Both the position numbers and the translations under genes were made by a program. DNA of 8,985 nt from Planctomycetota bacterium (lineage in GTDB: Bacteria > Planctomycetota > Planctomycetia > Pirellulales > UBA1268), in NCBI GenBank assembly GCA_027622795.1, contig JAQBZA010000106.1:1-8985 (forward strand). Direction: 5' to 3'. Positions 1 through 5,381 of the stretch are shown here, piece after piece. A model generated the notes under the pieces. That model made no database searches and had not been told where the DNA came from. It worked only from the letters and a program-made list of their open reading frames with translations. Position 1 is the first letter of the stretch; every line of letters starts with the position of its first letter.

Positions 1-176
1 CCCACCCAGCCCTGCGTGTTGCCTACCGAAAGGAGCCGGGCGTCGAGCCCGAGCCTGTCTGCGAAGGCCGCCCGGCCAGATGACTCGTCGAGGTAGGCCA
101 GTTCACTGGCGACCAGCAGGAAGCGGGCATTGGTCGGGCTGCCCTCGACGTCTTCATTGAGAGGATCAATTGACAT
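1..176 (-). CDS. N-terminal fragment of a possible class 3 lipase-like hydrolase (cut by window edge)
   Basis: Only the first 58 codons are in the window; the reading frame is open to base 1. The protein begins MSIDPLNEDVEGSPTNARFL and continues through ASELAYLDE and GLDARLLSV to NTQGWVG. An alanine-rich 'LAY' helix followed by a charged stretch and an N-TQ-x-[FW]-V strand resembles the N-terminus of class 3 (fungal-type) lipases. In that family the TQ strand leads into the FRGT motif. The nucleophile elbow and the rest of the catalytic triad lie outside the window, so the enzymatic call is inferred from resemblance only. The ATG at 174-176 overlaps the stop codon of the upstream leucine-rich-repeat gene (166-168), which suggests translational coupling. 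The frame makes normal protein, so I am fairly sure it is a gene and much less sure of its function. Confidence 0.5.
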   Translation of the reverse strand, partial: MSIDPLNEDVEGSPTNARFLLVASELAYLDESSGRAAFADRLGLDARLLSVGNTQGWV

Positions 177-795
177 AGCGGCGGTCCGTGCCAGCGGGGG
201 CGGCATTCTTCCAGGTTCTGAGGGGCGATGTCGGGATGCCACACCCCGACACGTCAAGCTGCGATAGCTGTGGCGGCGGCGTTGCCAGAAACGCCTTTAC
301 GCCGTCGGGCGTGATCTGCGTGCGGGCGATTCGGAGAATCTCGAGGGCCGGCAGGGCGGCGAGTTTGGTGAGGCCGGCATCGGTGATCTGCGTGTCGTTG
401 AGCGTGAGTTCCTTGAGTCGCGGGAGCGCGGTGAGCAGGTCGAGCGTGGCATCGGTGACGTCGGGATTGGCCATCTCCAGGATTTCGATCTCGGGCCGTT
501 CCGCCAGAAACGTGTAGTCGTCGCGATCCCAGCCGGTGAGCACAACCGCCGGGCTGCCCTCCACGACCCGCTCGCGAGGCCCGAGCCCCACGATCGCCAG
601 ATAGGCCTCTTGCCAGACAAACGGCAGCGCCCCGACAACCAGCCCGCCGGCGATGAGGGCCAGCGACCACCGCAGCCGCCGGGCTGAGCCCCGGCCCAGG
701 AGCACCGGGATGCCGCGAATCACCACCGAGACCAGGCCCGCGAGCAGCAGCCCGAGGCCGACGAAGATCAGCACCACACCGATCTGCTCACTCAT
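166..795 (-). CDS. Membrane protein with two N-terminal helices and a short leucine-rich-repeat domain
   Basis: This is a 209-residue protein starting MSEQIGVVLIFVGLG. Two hydrophobic segments (about 5-27 and 44-64) are separated by a basic loop (RGSARRLRW), so it should be anchored in the cytoplasmic membrane. Residues about 104-185 form three to four leucine-rich repeats, visible as LEILEMANPDVTDATLDLL, LKELTLNDTQITDAGLTKL and LEILRIARTQITPDGVKAFL. The T-x-I/V-T-D-A-G-L phase is that of the short planctomycete-type LRR. Such domains generally bind proteins; the partner is unknown. The frame stays open far upstream, opposite the dehydrogenase gene, but that extension is Arg/His-rich and looks like an antisense shadow. 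I therefore start at the ATG at 795, which has GAGGAAA about 9 bases upstream. The stop overlaps the start of the next minus-strand gene, so the two are probably co-transcribed. Confidence 0.75.
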   Translation of the reverse strand: MSEQIGVVLIFVGLGLLLAGLVSVVIRGIPVLLGRGSARRLRWSLALIAGGLVVGALPFVWQEAYLAIVGLGPRERVVEGSPAVVLTGWDRDDYTFLAERPEIEILEMANPDVTDATLDLLTALPRLKELTLNDTQITDAGLTKLAALPALEILRIARTQITPDGVKAFLATPPPQLSQLDVSGCGIPTSPLRTWKNAAPAGTDRRYVN

Positions 796-852
796 CGAAA
801 TCCGTTTCCTCGTGTCAGGCTGCCAATGACAACGATATGGTAGCCTTCCGCC

Positions 853-1806
853 ATGCAAATCGTCATTCTCGATGGCTATACCGCCAACCCCGGTGATCTG
901 AGTTGGGCTGAGATTGAGGCCCTGGGGCCGTGCACGATCTTCGATCGCACCGCCGATGCGGACATCGTGTCTCGCGTGGCGGATGCCGAGATCGTGCTCA
1001 CCAACAAGACGCCGCTTTCGGCCGACACGATCCCCCGGCTGCCGAAGGTCAAAATGATCGGTGTGCTGGCGACGGGGGTGAATGTTGTGGACATCGCTGC
1101 GGCAGAGGCGGGCGGCATCGTGGTCTGTAACGTGCCGGCCTACAGCACGCCGGGAGTGGCCCAGGCGGTGTTTGCGCTGCTCCTCGAACTCACCAACCGT
1201 ACCGGCCACCACGATCGCACGGTGCATGAGGGTCGCTGGGCTGCCGGCGAGGATTTCTGCTATTGGGATGGCGACCTCGTGGAAGTCGCTGGCCTCACGC
1301 TCGGCATTGTCGGCTACGGCCAGATCGGCACCGCGGTAGCCCGCGTTGGGCGGGCCTTCGGCATGCAGATTCTCGCCAACCGGCGCAGTGGTTCTGGACT
1401 GATCGAAGGGGGCGGCGACTATGTCGATCTCGACCGGCTGTTTCGCGAGAGCGACGTGGTAAGCCTGCACTGCCCGCTGACACCGGAGACGAAGGAATTG
1501 GTCAACGCCGCAAGGCTCGCGCAGATGAAGCCGACGGCCTACCTCATCAACACGGCCCGGGGCGGGCTGGTGAACGAGGCAGACCTAGCCGCGGCGCTCA
1601 ATGCCGGGCGAATCGCCGGCGCGGGCCTTGATGTGCTCTCCGTCGAGCCACCACCAGCCACGAATCCGCTGCTTGCAGCAAAGAACTGCGTGATCACGCC
1701 CCACATCGCGTGGGCAACCCGCGCCGCCCGCCGTCGGCTGCTGGCGATCACGGCCGCCAACATCGCCGCCTTCCGCGCCGGCAGTCCGCAAAACGTCGTG
1801 GGCTGA
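853..1806 (+). CDS. D-2-hydroxyacid dehydrogenase, glycerate dehydrogenase/hydroxypyruvate reductase type
   Basis: This cytoplasmic NAD(P)-dependent oxidoreductase has 317 residues, the usual family length. The N-terminal catalytic lobe has VLTNKTPL (48-55) and the substrate loop LATGVN (72-77). The Rossmann domain carries GYGQIG (154-159). The expected catalytic residues are present: R236 in INTARGG, E265 in SVEPPP and H284 in TPHIAW. The family interconverts 2-keto acids and D-2-hydroxy acids. The overall pattern (LDGYT start, CNVPAYST, DFCYWDG) is closest to glycerate dehydrogenase/hydroxypyruvate reductase of the serine and glyoxylate pathways, but the substrate cannot be read from sequence. 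After the second Rossmann strand the protein has NRR (176-178) rather than an acidic residue, which argues for NADP(H). It is divergent from the LRR gene with 57 bases between starts, and convergent with the nuclease-like gene with 20 bases between stops. No strong Shine-Dalgarno is visible before the ATG. Confidence 0.9.
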   Translation: MQIVILDGYTANPGDLSWAEIEALGPCTIFDRTADADIVSRVADAEIVLTNKTPLSADTIPRLPKVKMIGVLATGVNVVDIAAAEAGGIVVCNVPAYSTPGVAQAVFALLLELTNRTGHHDRTVHEGRWAAGEDFCYWDGDLVEVAGLTLGIVGYGQIGTAVARVGRAFGMQILANRRSGSGLIEGGGDYVDLDRLFRESDVVSLHCPLTPETKELVNAARLAQMKPTAYLINTARGGLVNEADLAAALNAGRIAGAGLDVLSVEPPPATNPLLAAKNCVITPHIAWATRAARRRLLAITAANIAAFRAGSPQNVVG

Positions 1807-1826
1807 TCGGTCGCAGCACCAGCCTG

Positions 1827-2477
1827 CTACGCCGCGTCATCGGCTTTCGGGATCATCACGCCGCGGGTGAACACCATGGCGGCACCGGCCTTTACGATTA
1901 GTTCGCGGGCCTTGCGATCCGCCTTGTAGCCAAAAAAGAGCGGCCGGATGTCATCCTCAGGATGGGCGGCTTTGGCTTTCTCGACGACCCGGAGAAACCG
2001 CTGGACTTCGACAGGGCTGACACTGGCCTTGGTTTCGCAGAGCACCGTGACGGGCTTGCCCGCGATCGTGCCCCGGACGACGACGTCGAATTCCCGATGC
2101 CGGCCAAAAACGACGACTTCTTCAGGGCCAGCCGAGGAGATCTGCATTGTCCAGTGTTTCTCGAGGATCTCGGGCACGAGGTCGCAGGCAAAGTCTTCCA
2201 GGCTGCCGCCGAGCGCATTGGAGAGCCCGCCGACCTGCTTGGCGAGATCGGCAACAGCCCAGTCGGTTCGCTTCTGGGCCTCGGCCAATTCTGCGAGTTC
2301 CCCGGCCGTCTGCCGTTGCGCCTCGGCCAGCTCTTTGACGACGCCGGTCAACTCATTCAGCTCGGCCTTGGTGACAAGCTCGTCATGAGACTCGACAAAC
2401 ACCCGGGCCAGCAGATCGGCCTGCGGCTCCGGAAACTCCTGCAGGAGCCGATTGCGGATATGCGGGATCGTGGCCAT
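1827..2477 (-). CDS. Coiled-coil protein with a PD-(D/E)XK nuclease-like domain (DUF3782-like)
   Basis: The protein has 216 residues. Residues about 33-90 are a heptad-rich coiled coil with the near-repeat ELAEAQRQTAGELAELAEAQ. The C-terminal domain shows the PD-(D/E)XK arrangement: E94 in GGSLEDF, D131 in the strand REFDVVV, and E148-x-K150 in the strand VLCETKAS. Helix and strand elements follow (RPLFFGYKAD, GAAMVFTRGV). This is the layout of a widespread family of small coiled-coil proteins with a restriction-endonuclease-like fold; their biological role is poorly defined. DNA binding or cleavage is inferred from the retained residues, and no methylase or helicase partner is nearby. The start is the ATG at 2477, with GAGG about 6 bases upstream and a strong promoter about 30 bases upstream. 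It appears to be a single-gene unit. The last residues (KADDAA) are low complexity. Confidence 0.75.
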   Translation of the reverse strand: MATIPHIRNRLLQEFPEPQADLLARVFVESHDELVTKAELNELTGVVKELAEAQRQTAGELAELAEAQKRTDWAVADLAKQVGGLSNALGGSLEDFACDLVPEILEKHWTMQISSAGPEEVVVFGRHREFDVVVRGTIAGKPVTVLCETKASVSPVEVQRFLRVVEKAKAAHPEDDIRPLFFGYKADRKARELIVKAGAAMVFTRGVMIPKADDAA

Positions 2478-2507
2478 GGGAACCCTCGTCGCCGGCGTGG
2501 TAGATGG

Positions 2508-2535
2508 AGTATACGGATGTATGCCTAAGTGTCAA
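2508..2535 (-). promoter_or_regulatory. Near-consensus sigma-70 promoter for the nuclease-like gene
   Basis: On the minus strand a perfect -35 box TTGACA (2530-2535) is followed after 16 bases by TATACT (2508-2513), five of six matches to the -10 consensus. The predicted transcript starts near 2501, giving a 5' untranslated region of about 24 bases that contains the GAGG ribosome site before the ATG at 2477. In this GC-rich window such a match is conspicuous, and its position fits the downstream gene well. Confidence 0.7.
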
Positions 2536-2570
2536 GCGGATACGTCCTTTGTTTTGCCAAGTGTCTGCGG

Positions 2571-2596
2571 TTTGGGGGTCAGGTTCGGCGAACTTG
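2571..2596. repeat. Possible remnant of a REP-transposase-type intergenic motif with a small hairpin
   Basis: The stretch TTTGGGGGTCAGGTTC (2571-2586) resembles the GGGGTCAGGT-type sequence that I recall lying beside REP-associated tyrosine transposases in many genomes. It runs into a short inverted repeat CAGGTTC-GGC-GAACTTG (2580-2596, seven pairs including one G-T). No transposase frame is present. The rest of the 2536-2634 gap shows no recognisable element. This is pattern recollection, not a database match. Confidence 0.25.
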
Positions 2597-2634
2597 ATGT
2601 GTTCTCCGGCTGACGTTCTCGATAGTGTCTTGTG

Positions 2635-3480
2635 ATGAGCGTTGTGTTGCTTCCTCGTCGCAAGATGCTCGCTGCGTCGGCAGCGCTGGCTGGGCTTCCG
2701 GTCGCGGCCGGTGTCGATGGCCTGCTGGTCACGCCCCGCCGGCTCGATGTGACTCACCACATGTTTGGCGCGGCTGTCACCGCGAGGGCCTTGCTGCGGA
2801 TTGTGCAGGTGAGCGATCTGCACATTCGTGGATTCGGTGCGGTGGAAGAGCAGGTGCTCGACGCGATCGCCACCGCTCGCCCCGATGTGATCGCGCACAC
2901 CGGCGACATGCTCGAGTCGCCACGGGGGCTCGCGCCGCTGCGGGAGTTTCTCCACCGCTGTCCTGCAGTGCCGTCGTTTGCCATCCCGGGCAACTGGGAA
3001 TTCGCATCGGGCGTGCCAGTGGCGAAACTGAAGCGACTCTGCGAGACCTTCGGCGTCGACTGGCTCATGAATCGGTCGGTCGTGGTGTCGCATGCCGGCA
3101 CCGCCCTCCGGATCACCGGCCTCGACGACCTCCGGGGCGGCCGGCCCGACGCGACGACTGCCCTTGGAGCAGCCGAACCGGTGCCGAATCATCTCGTGCT
3201 CGCCCACTGCCCGGCTCTGCGGGATCAACTGAATCTGCCGCTGCACCATGCGGCCGACCTCGTGCTATCCGGTCACACGCATGGTGGGCAGGTGGCGTTG
3301 CTGGGCATGCCGGTGGTGCTGCCGCCGGGGAGTGGCCGGTATGTCGCAGGCTGGTATGGTCGCGAAGGGGGCGATCCGCTGCCGCCGCTCTATGTATCGC
3401 GCGGCGTCGGCACGTCGCTGATTCCGGTGCGGCTGGGGGCCGTTCCGGAAGTGGCCGTGTTTGAGTGGACGCTCGGCTGA
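2635..3480 (+). CDS. Calcineurin-like metallophosphoesterase, YkuE/YaeI type, with N-terminal export signal
   Basis: The protein has 281 residues. The N-terminus MSVVLLPRRKMLAASAALAG has a twin-arginine-like RRK and a hydrophobic stretch, so export by Tat (or retention as a signal anchor) is likely; YkuE of Bacillus is a known Tat substrate. The metal-binding motifs are in order: D61-L-H63 in VSDLHIRGFG, G90-D91, G119-N120, H191 in LAHCP, and GHTHGG (213-218). These place it among binuclear metal phosphoesterases that hydrolyse phosphomono-, phosphodi- or pyrophosphate bonds outside the cytoplasm. The third motif reads GNWE instead of GNH(D/E), so the usual catalytic histidine is tryptophan. 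The substrate is unknown; related enzymes act on lipid A precursors or phosphodiesters. A GTG three bases earlier (2632) is an alternative start. I prefer the ATG, although no clear Shine-Dalgarno precedes either. It is co-oriented with the pseudopilin gene 214 bases downstream. Confidence 0.85.
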   Translation: MSVVLLPRRKMLAASAALAGLPVAAGVDGLLVTPRRLDVTHHMFGAAVTARALLRIVQVSDLHIRGFGAVEEQVLDAIATARPDVIAHTGDMLESPRGLAPLREFLHRCPAVPSFAIPGNWEFASGVPVAKLKRLCETFGVDWLMNRSVVVSHAGTALRITGLDDLRGGRPDATTALGAAEPVPNHLVLAHCPALRDQLNLPLHHAADLVLSGHTHGGQVALLGMPVVLPPGSGRYVAGWYGREGGDPLPPLYVSRGVGTSLIPVRLGAVPEVAVFEWTLG

Positions 3481-3530
3481 TCTCCCGCGACGGTCGCCGC
3501 AAAAAACGGGCGCATTGTCGAAACCGCCAA

Positions 3531-3560
3531 TAGCCGTGGCCGCGATCCGGCTCCTATGAT
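3531..3560 (+). promoter_or_regulatory. Candidate promoter for the pseudopilin gene
   Basis: TATGAT (3555-3560) matches five of six bases of the -10 consensus. The best -35 partner is TAGCCG (3531-3536), only three of six, at an 18-base spacing. If used, transcription would begin near 3567, at the base of the first leader hairpin. The weak -35 box makes this tentative. Confidence 0.3.
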
Positions 3561-3564
3561 CCGC

Positions 3565-3642
3565 GCAGTCATCAATGCAGCGGTTCATGGGAATGACTGC
3601 AGGGAGAGCGGTGGCTCCGGGGTCTCCCTCGCCCGGCACGAG
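3565..3642 (+). promoter_or_regulatory. Structured leader: three tandem hairpins upstream of the pseudopilin gene
   Basis: Hairpin 1 pairs GCAGTCAT (3565-3572) with ATGACTGC (3593-3600), eight perfect pairs around a 20-base loop. Hairpin 2 pairs GGGAGA (3602-3607) with TCTCCC (3623-3628), with an inner CGG/CCG pairing (3609-3611 with 3617-3619). Hairpin 3 pairs CTCG (3628-3631) with CGAG (3639-3642) around a seven-base loop, sharing base 3628 with hairpin 2. They lie 50 to 130 bases upstream of the start codon. No run of Ts follows, so this is not a classic intrinsic terminator. A role in mRNA stability or regulation is inference; chance pairing in GC-rich DNA is the alternative. I match it to no known riboswitch. 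Confidence 0.35.
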
Positions 3643-3681
3643 CAGTGAAGAGTCTGGTCTAGAGCGCACATCTTTACTTAC

Positions 3682-3687
3682 AGGAGG
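3682..3687 (+). promoter_or_regulatory. Ribosome binding site deciding the pseudopilin start
   Basis: A perfect AGGAGG lies seven bases before the ATG at 3695. An in-frame ATG at 3689 is only one base from it, and an ATG at 3575 would add an unlikely 40-residue extension. The site therefore selects 3695. Confidence 0.85.
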
Positions 3688-3694
3688 AATGGTC

Positions 3695-4786
3695 ATGGTT
3701 ACCACGTTCGGTCCTGCTGCATCGCGTAATCGTATTGGTAACACCGCGGCCCGCGAGCGGCGCGGCGGCTTCACCCTGGTTGAGCTGTTGGTGGTGATCG
3801 CCATCATCGGAGTCTTGATCGGCCTCCTCCTGCCAGCCGTGCAGGCGGCCCGTGAATCGGCCCGACGAACATCGTGCAACAATAAGCTCAAGCAGGTTGG
3901 GCTCGCGCTCCACAGCCATCATGACGCGCACAAGCGGCTGCCATACCGTCAGGGAGGGTTCTGGTCACAGACCTCATGCCGAATGAGCGGGCTGGTGTTG
4001 CTGCTTCCGTTTCTCGAGCAGGCCCCGCTGTATGACCAAATTTCTGCCAATAATTTCGGGCCTTGGCCGTGGGATGGCTCAGACCATTGGCGGACTCAAG
4101 TCAACGGCTTTCTGTGCCCGAGCGATGGGGGTGCCGGCCAGAAGCAGCCCAATGACCATGGTCGCACCAACTACGTATTCAGTGTCGGCGACACGATCCC
4201 GTGGGAGTGGGTTGGGGTGGAGGAAAACCGTGGCCCCTTCGATTACAGCGGAGGTGACAATGAAAAGAACGAACGAGTCTATGCCTTTCACCAGGTTTCA
4301 GACGGGCTTAGCAAGACCCTGGCCATGAGCGAACGGTGCGTCGGCTTGGACAGTGGTTCGCTCAAAGGCGGAATGGTCGAACACTACAACGCAGTCACCA
4401 GCAACCCCGATACGGCCAGCCCGATCGCCTGCCTGTCTCAGGTCGGCTCCGATGGGCGTTATGTCGGCGGTAGTAACACCCACGCCTGGTCTGGGATGCG
4501 CTGGAACGACGGCCGGCCGGCATTCGTCTCCTTCAACACGATCATCGGCCCCAATGGGCCCTCGTGCTGGGAAGGGGGAGCAGATGCCAACCGCGGCCTC
4601 GCCCCACCCACCAGCTACCATCCGGGCGGAGTGAATGCCGTGCGGTGTGATGGCTCGGTGAGCTTCATCCTCGACACGATCGACACCGGTGACCTTTCCC
4701 AGCCTTGTCCGCGGAGTGGCCTCTCTCCGTATGGCGTGTGGGGCGCCATGGGATCGCGGAACGGCGGCGAAGTGGAGGGAATCTGA
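3695..4786 (+). CDS. DUF1559 prepilin-like protein with type IV pilin N-terminal methylation motif
   Basis: The protein has 363 residues. A basic leader ends in GG25, followed by F26-T-L-V-E30 and a hydrophobic helix (about 26-50). This is the prepilin peptidase recognition and N-methylation motif with the conserved Glu at +5. The planctomycete hallmark AVQAARESARR follows (48-58). The globular domain has typical DUF1559 elements: GLALHSHHD, LPFLEQAPLYD, FLCPSD, NDHGRTNYVFSVGD, TSYHPGGVNAVRCDGSV (306-322) and the C-terminal MGSRNGGEV (352-360). It should be processed and assembled or anchored at the cytoplasmic membrane facing outward. Planctomycetes encode many paralogues whose individual roles are mostly unknown; pseudopilus, secretion or surface functions are conjecture. 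Several cysteines (61, 95, 141, 215, 246, 291, 318, 338) could form disulfides. It is followed after 44 bases by a lipoprotein gene, a common pairing. Confidence 0.93.
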   Translation: MVTTFGPAASRNRIGNTAARERRGGFTLVELLVVIAIIGVLIGLLLPAVQAARESARRTSCNNKLKQVGLALHSHHDAHKRLPYRQGGFWSQTSCRMSGLVLLLPFLEQAPLYDQISANNFGPWPWDGSDHWRTQVNGFLCPSDGGAGQKQPNDHGRTNYVFSVGDTIPWEWVGVEENRGPFDYSGGDNEKNERVYAFHQVSDGLSKTLAMSERCVGLDSGSLKGGMVEHYNAVTSNPDTASPIACLSQVGSDGRYVGGSNTHAWSGMRWNDGRPAFVSFNTIIGPNGPSCWEGGADANRGLAPPTSYHPGGVNAVRCDGSVSFILDTIDTGDLSQPCPRSGLSPYGVWGAMGSRNGGEVEGI

Positions 4787-4819
4787 TCCCTGGCGACCAC
4801 AGCGTTTTCACCGATTCAT

Positions 4820-4824
4820 GGAGG
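4820..4824 (+). promoter_or_regulatory. Ribosome binding site deciding the lipoprotein start
   Basis: GGAGG lies six bases before the ATG at 4831. It rules out longer in-frame starts (from 4705) that would overlap the end of the pseudopilin gene. Confidence 0.8.
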
Positions 4825-4830
4825 CGTGTC

Positions 4831-5307
4831 ATGCAAAGTCATGTTTTGATCGCGGCTTGCTTCGTTGGTCTGGGCGTCGTGGGCACAGTTGGCTGCGGCA
4901 GCAGCACGAGATTGAAAGGTCTGGCTCCCGTCGAGGGCACCGTGACCTTTCAGGGCAAGAGTGTCGAAGGAGCGACGGTTGTGTTTGTCCCGGCCACGGC
5001 CGCCACCCGGGCTGCCGTGGGCACAACCGACGCCGCCGGTCGATTCACGCTTACCACGAAAGACCCGGGGGATGGCGCCGCCCCCGGGCCGTATCTCATC
5101 ACGGTCAGCAAGACGGAGGCCAGCGGCGGGCTCTCCGCTGCCGAGGCCGAGCAATGGTCTCGGAAGCGGGAAAATTTCGGCAAGTATGCTCCGCGTCCCA
5201 CGATCACCGAGCATCTCCCGAAGAAGTACAAGGTGGTCAATTCATCGGGCCTTCAGGCGACAGTGACCGACGGACGCAATACAATCGAACTGGTTTTGGA
5301 GGACTGA
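4831..5307 (+). CDS. Small lipoprotein with carboxypeptidase-regulatory-like (transthyretin-like) beta domain
   Basis: The protein has 158 residues. The N-terminus MQSHVLIAACFVGLGVVGTV leads to G21-C22, a plausible signal peptidase II site, although the -3 residue is Thr rather than the preferred Leu. After a short linker, residues 33-95 show the planctomycete Ig/transthyretin-like pattern: VEGTVTFQGKSVEGATVVFVP, then TTDAAGRFTLTT and PGPYLITVSK. This is a beta sandwich usually involved in binding or structure, not catalysis. The C-terminus has the family ending LPKKYKVVNSSGLQATVTDG (129-148), then a hydrophobic strand. It lies 44 bases after the DUF1559 gene and is probably co-transcribed with it. 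Its precise role is unknown; association of the two proteins at the cell envelope is inference from the recurrent gene pair. Confidence 0.87.
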   Translation: MQSHVLIAACFVGLGVVGTVGCGSSTRLKGLAPVEGTVTFQGKSVEGATVVFVPATAATRAAVGTTDAAGRFTLTTKDPGDGAAPGPYLITVSKTEASGGLSAAEAEQWSRKRENFGKYAPRPTITEHLPKKYKVVNSSGLQATVTDGRNTIELVLED

Positions 5308-5370
5308 GGGCGTTCGACAGTTTCCGATCCGAATCGTGATGCCAGCGAGCAGAAACGCTCCGCCAGGATG

Positions 5371-5375
5371 AGGAG
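5371..5375 (+). promoter_or_regulatory. Ribosome binding site deciding the GTG start of the sensor kinase
   Basis: AGGAG lies six bases before the GTG at 5382. An in-frame TGA at 5337-5339 excludes any start further upstream. Confidence 0.75.
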
Positions 5376-5381
5376 AGAGTT

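Noticed and set aside
796..1470. Upstream extension of the LRR gene frame on the minus strand, giving a 434-residue protein
   Set aside because: It lies entirely antisense to the dehydrogenase gene, is rich in Arg, His and Asp with no domain pattern, and the membrane-helix start at 795 has its own ribosome site.
2383..3249. A 288-codon minus-strand open frame overlapping the phosphoesterase and the nuclease-like gene
   Set aside because: It crosses two well-supported genes and the strong promoter, and has no recognisable domain.
3481..3516. GCGAC-G-GTCGC inverted repeat followed by six As, considered as a terminator of the phosphoesterase gene
   Set aside because: A plus-strand terminator needs Ts after the stem. 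Here As follow, and on the minus strand the T-run would precede the stem.
3565..3642. A known riboswitch such as c-di-GMP-I in the pseudopilin leader
   Set aside because: None of the conserved core sequences of the riboswitch classes I know could be matched; only the hairpins are supported.
3575..3694. N-terminal extension of the pseudopilin from an ATG at 3575
   Set aside because: It has no ribosome site and the sequence is non-conserved-looking. The perfect AGGAGG points to 3695, which gives a normal prepilin leader.
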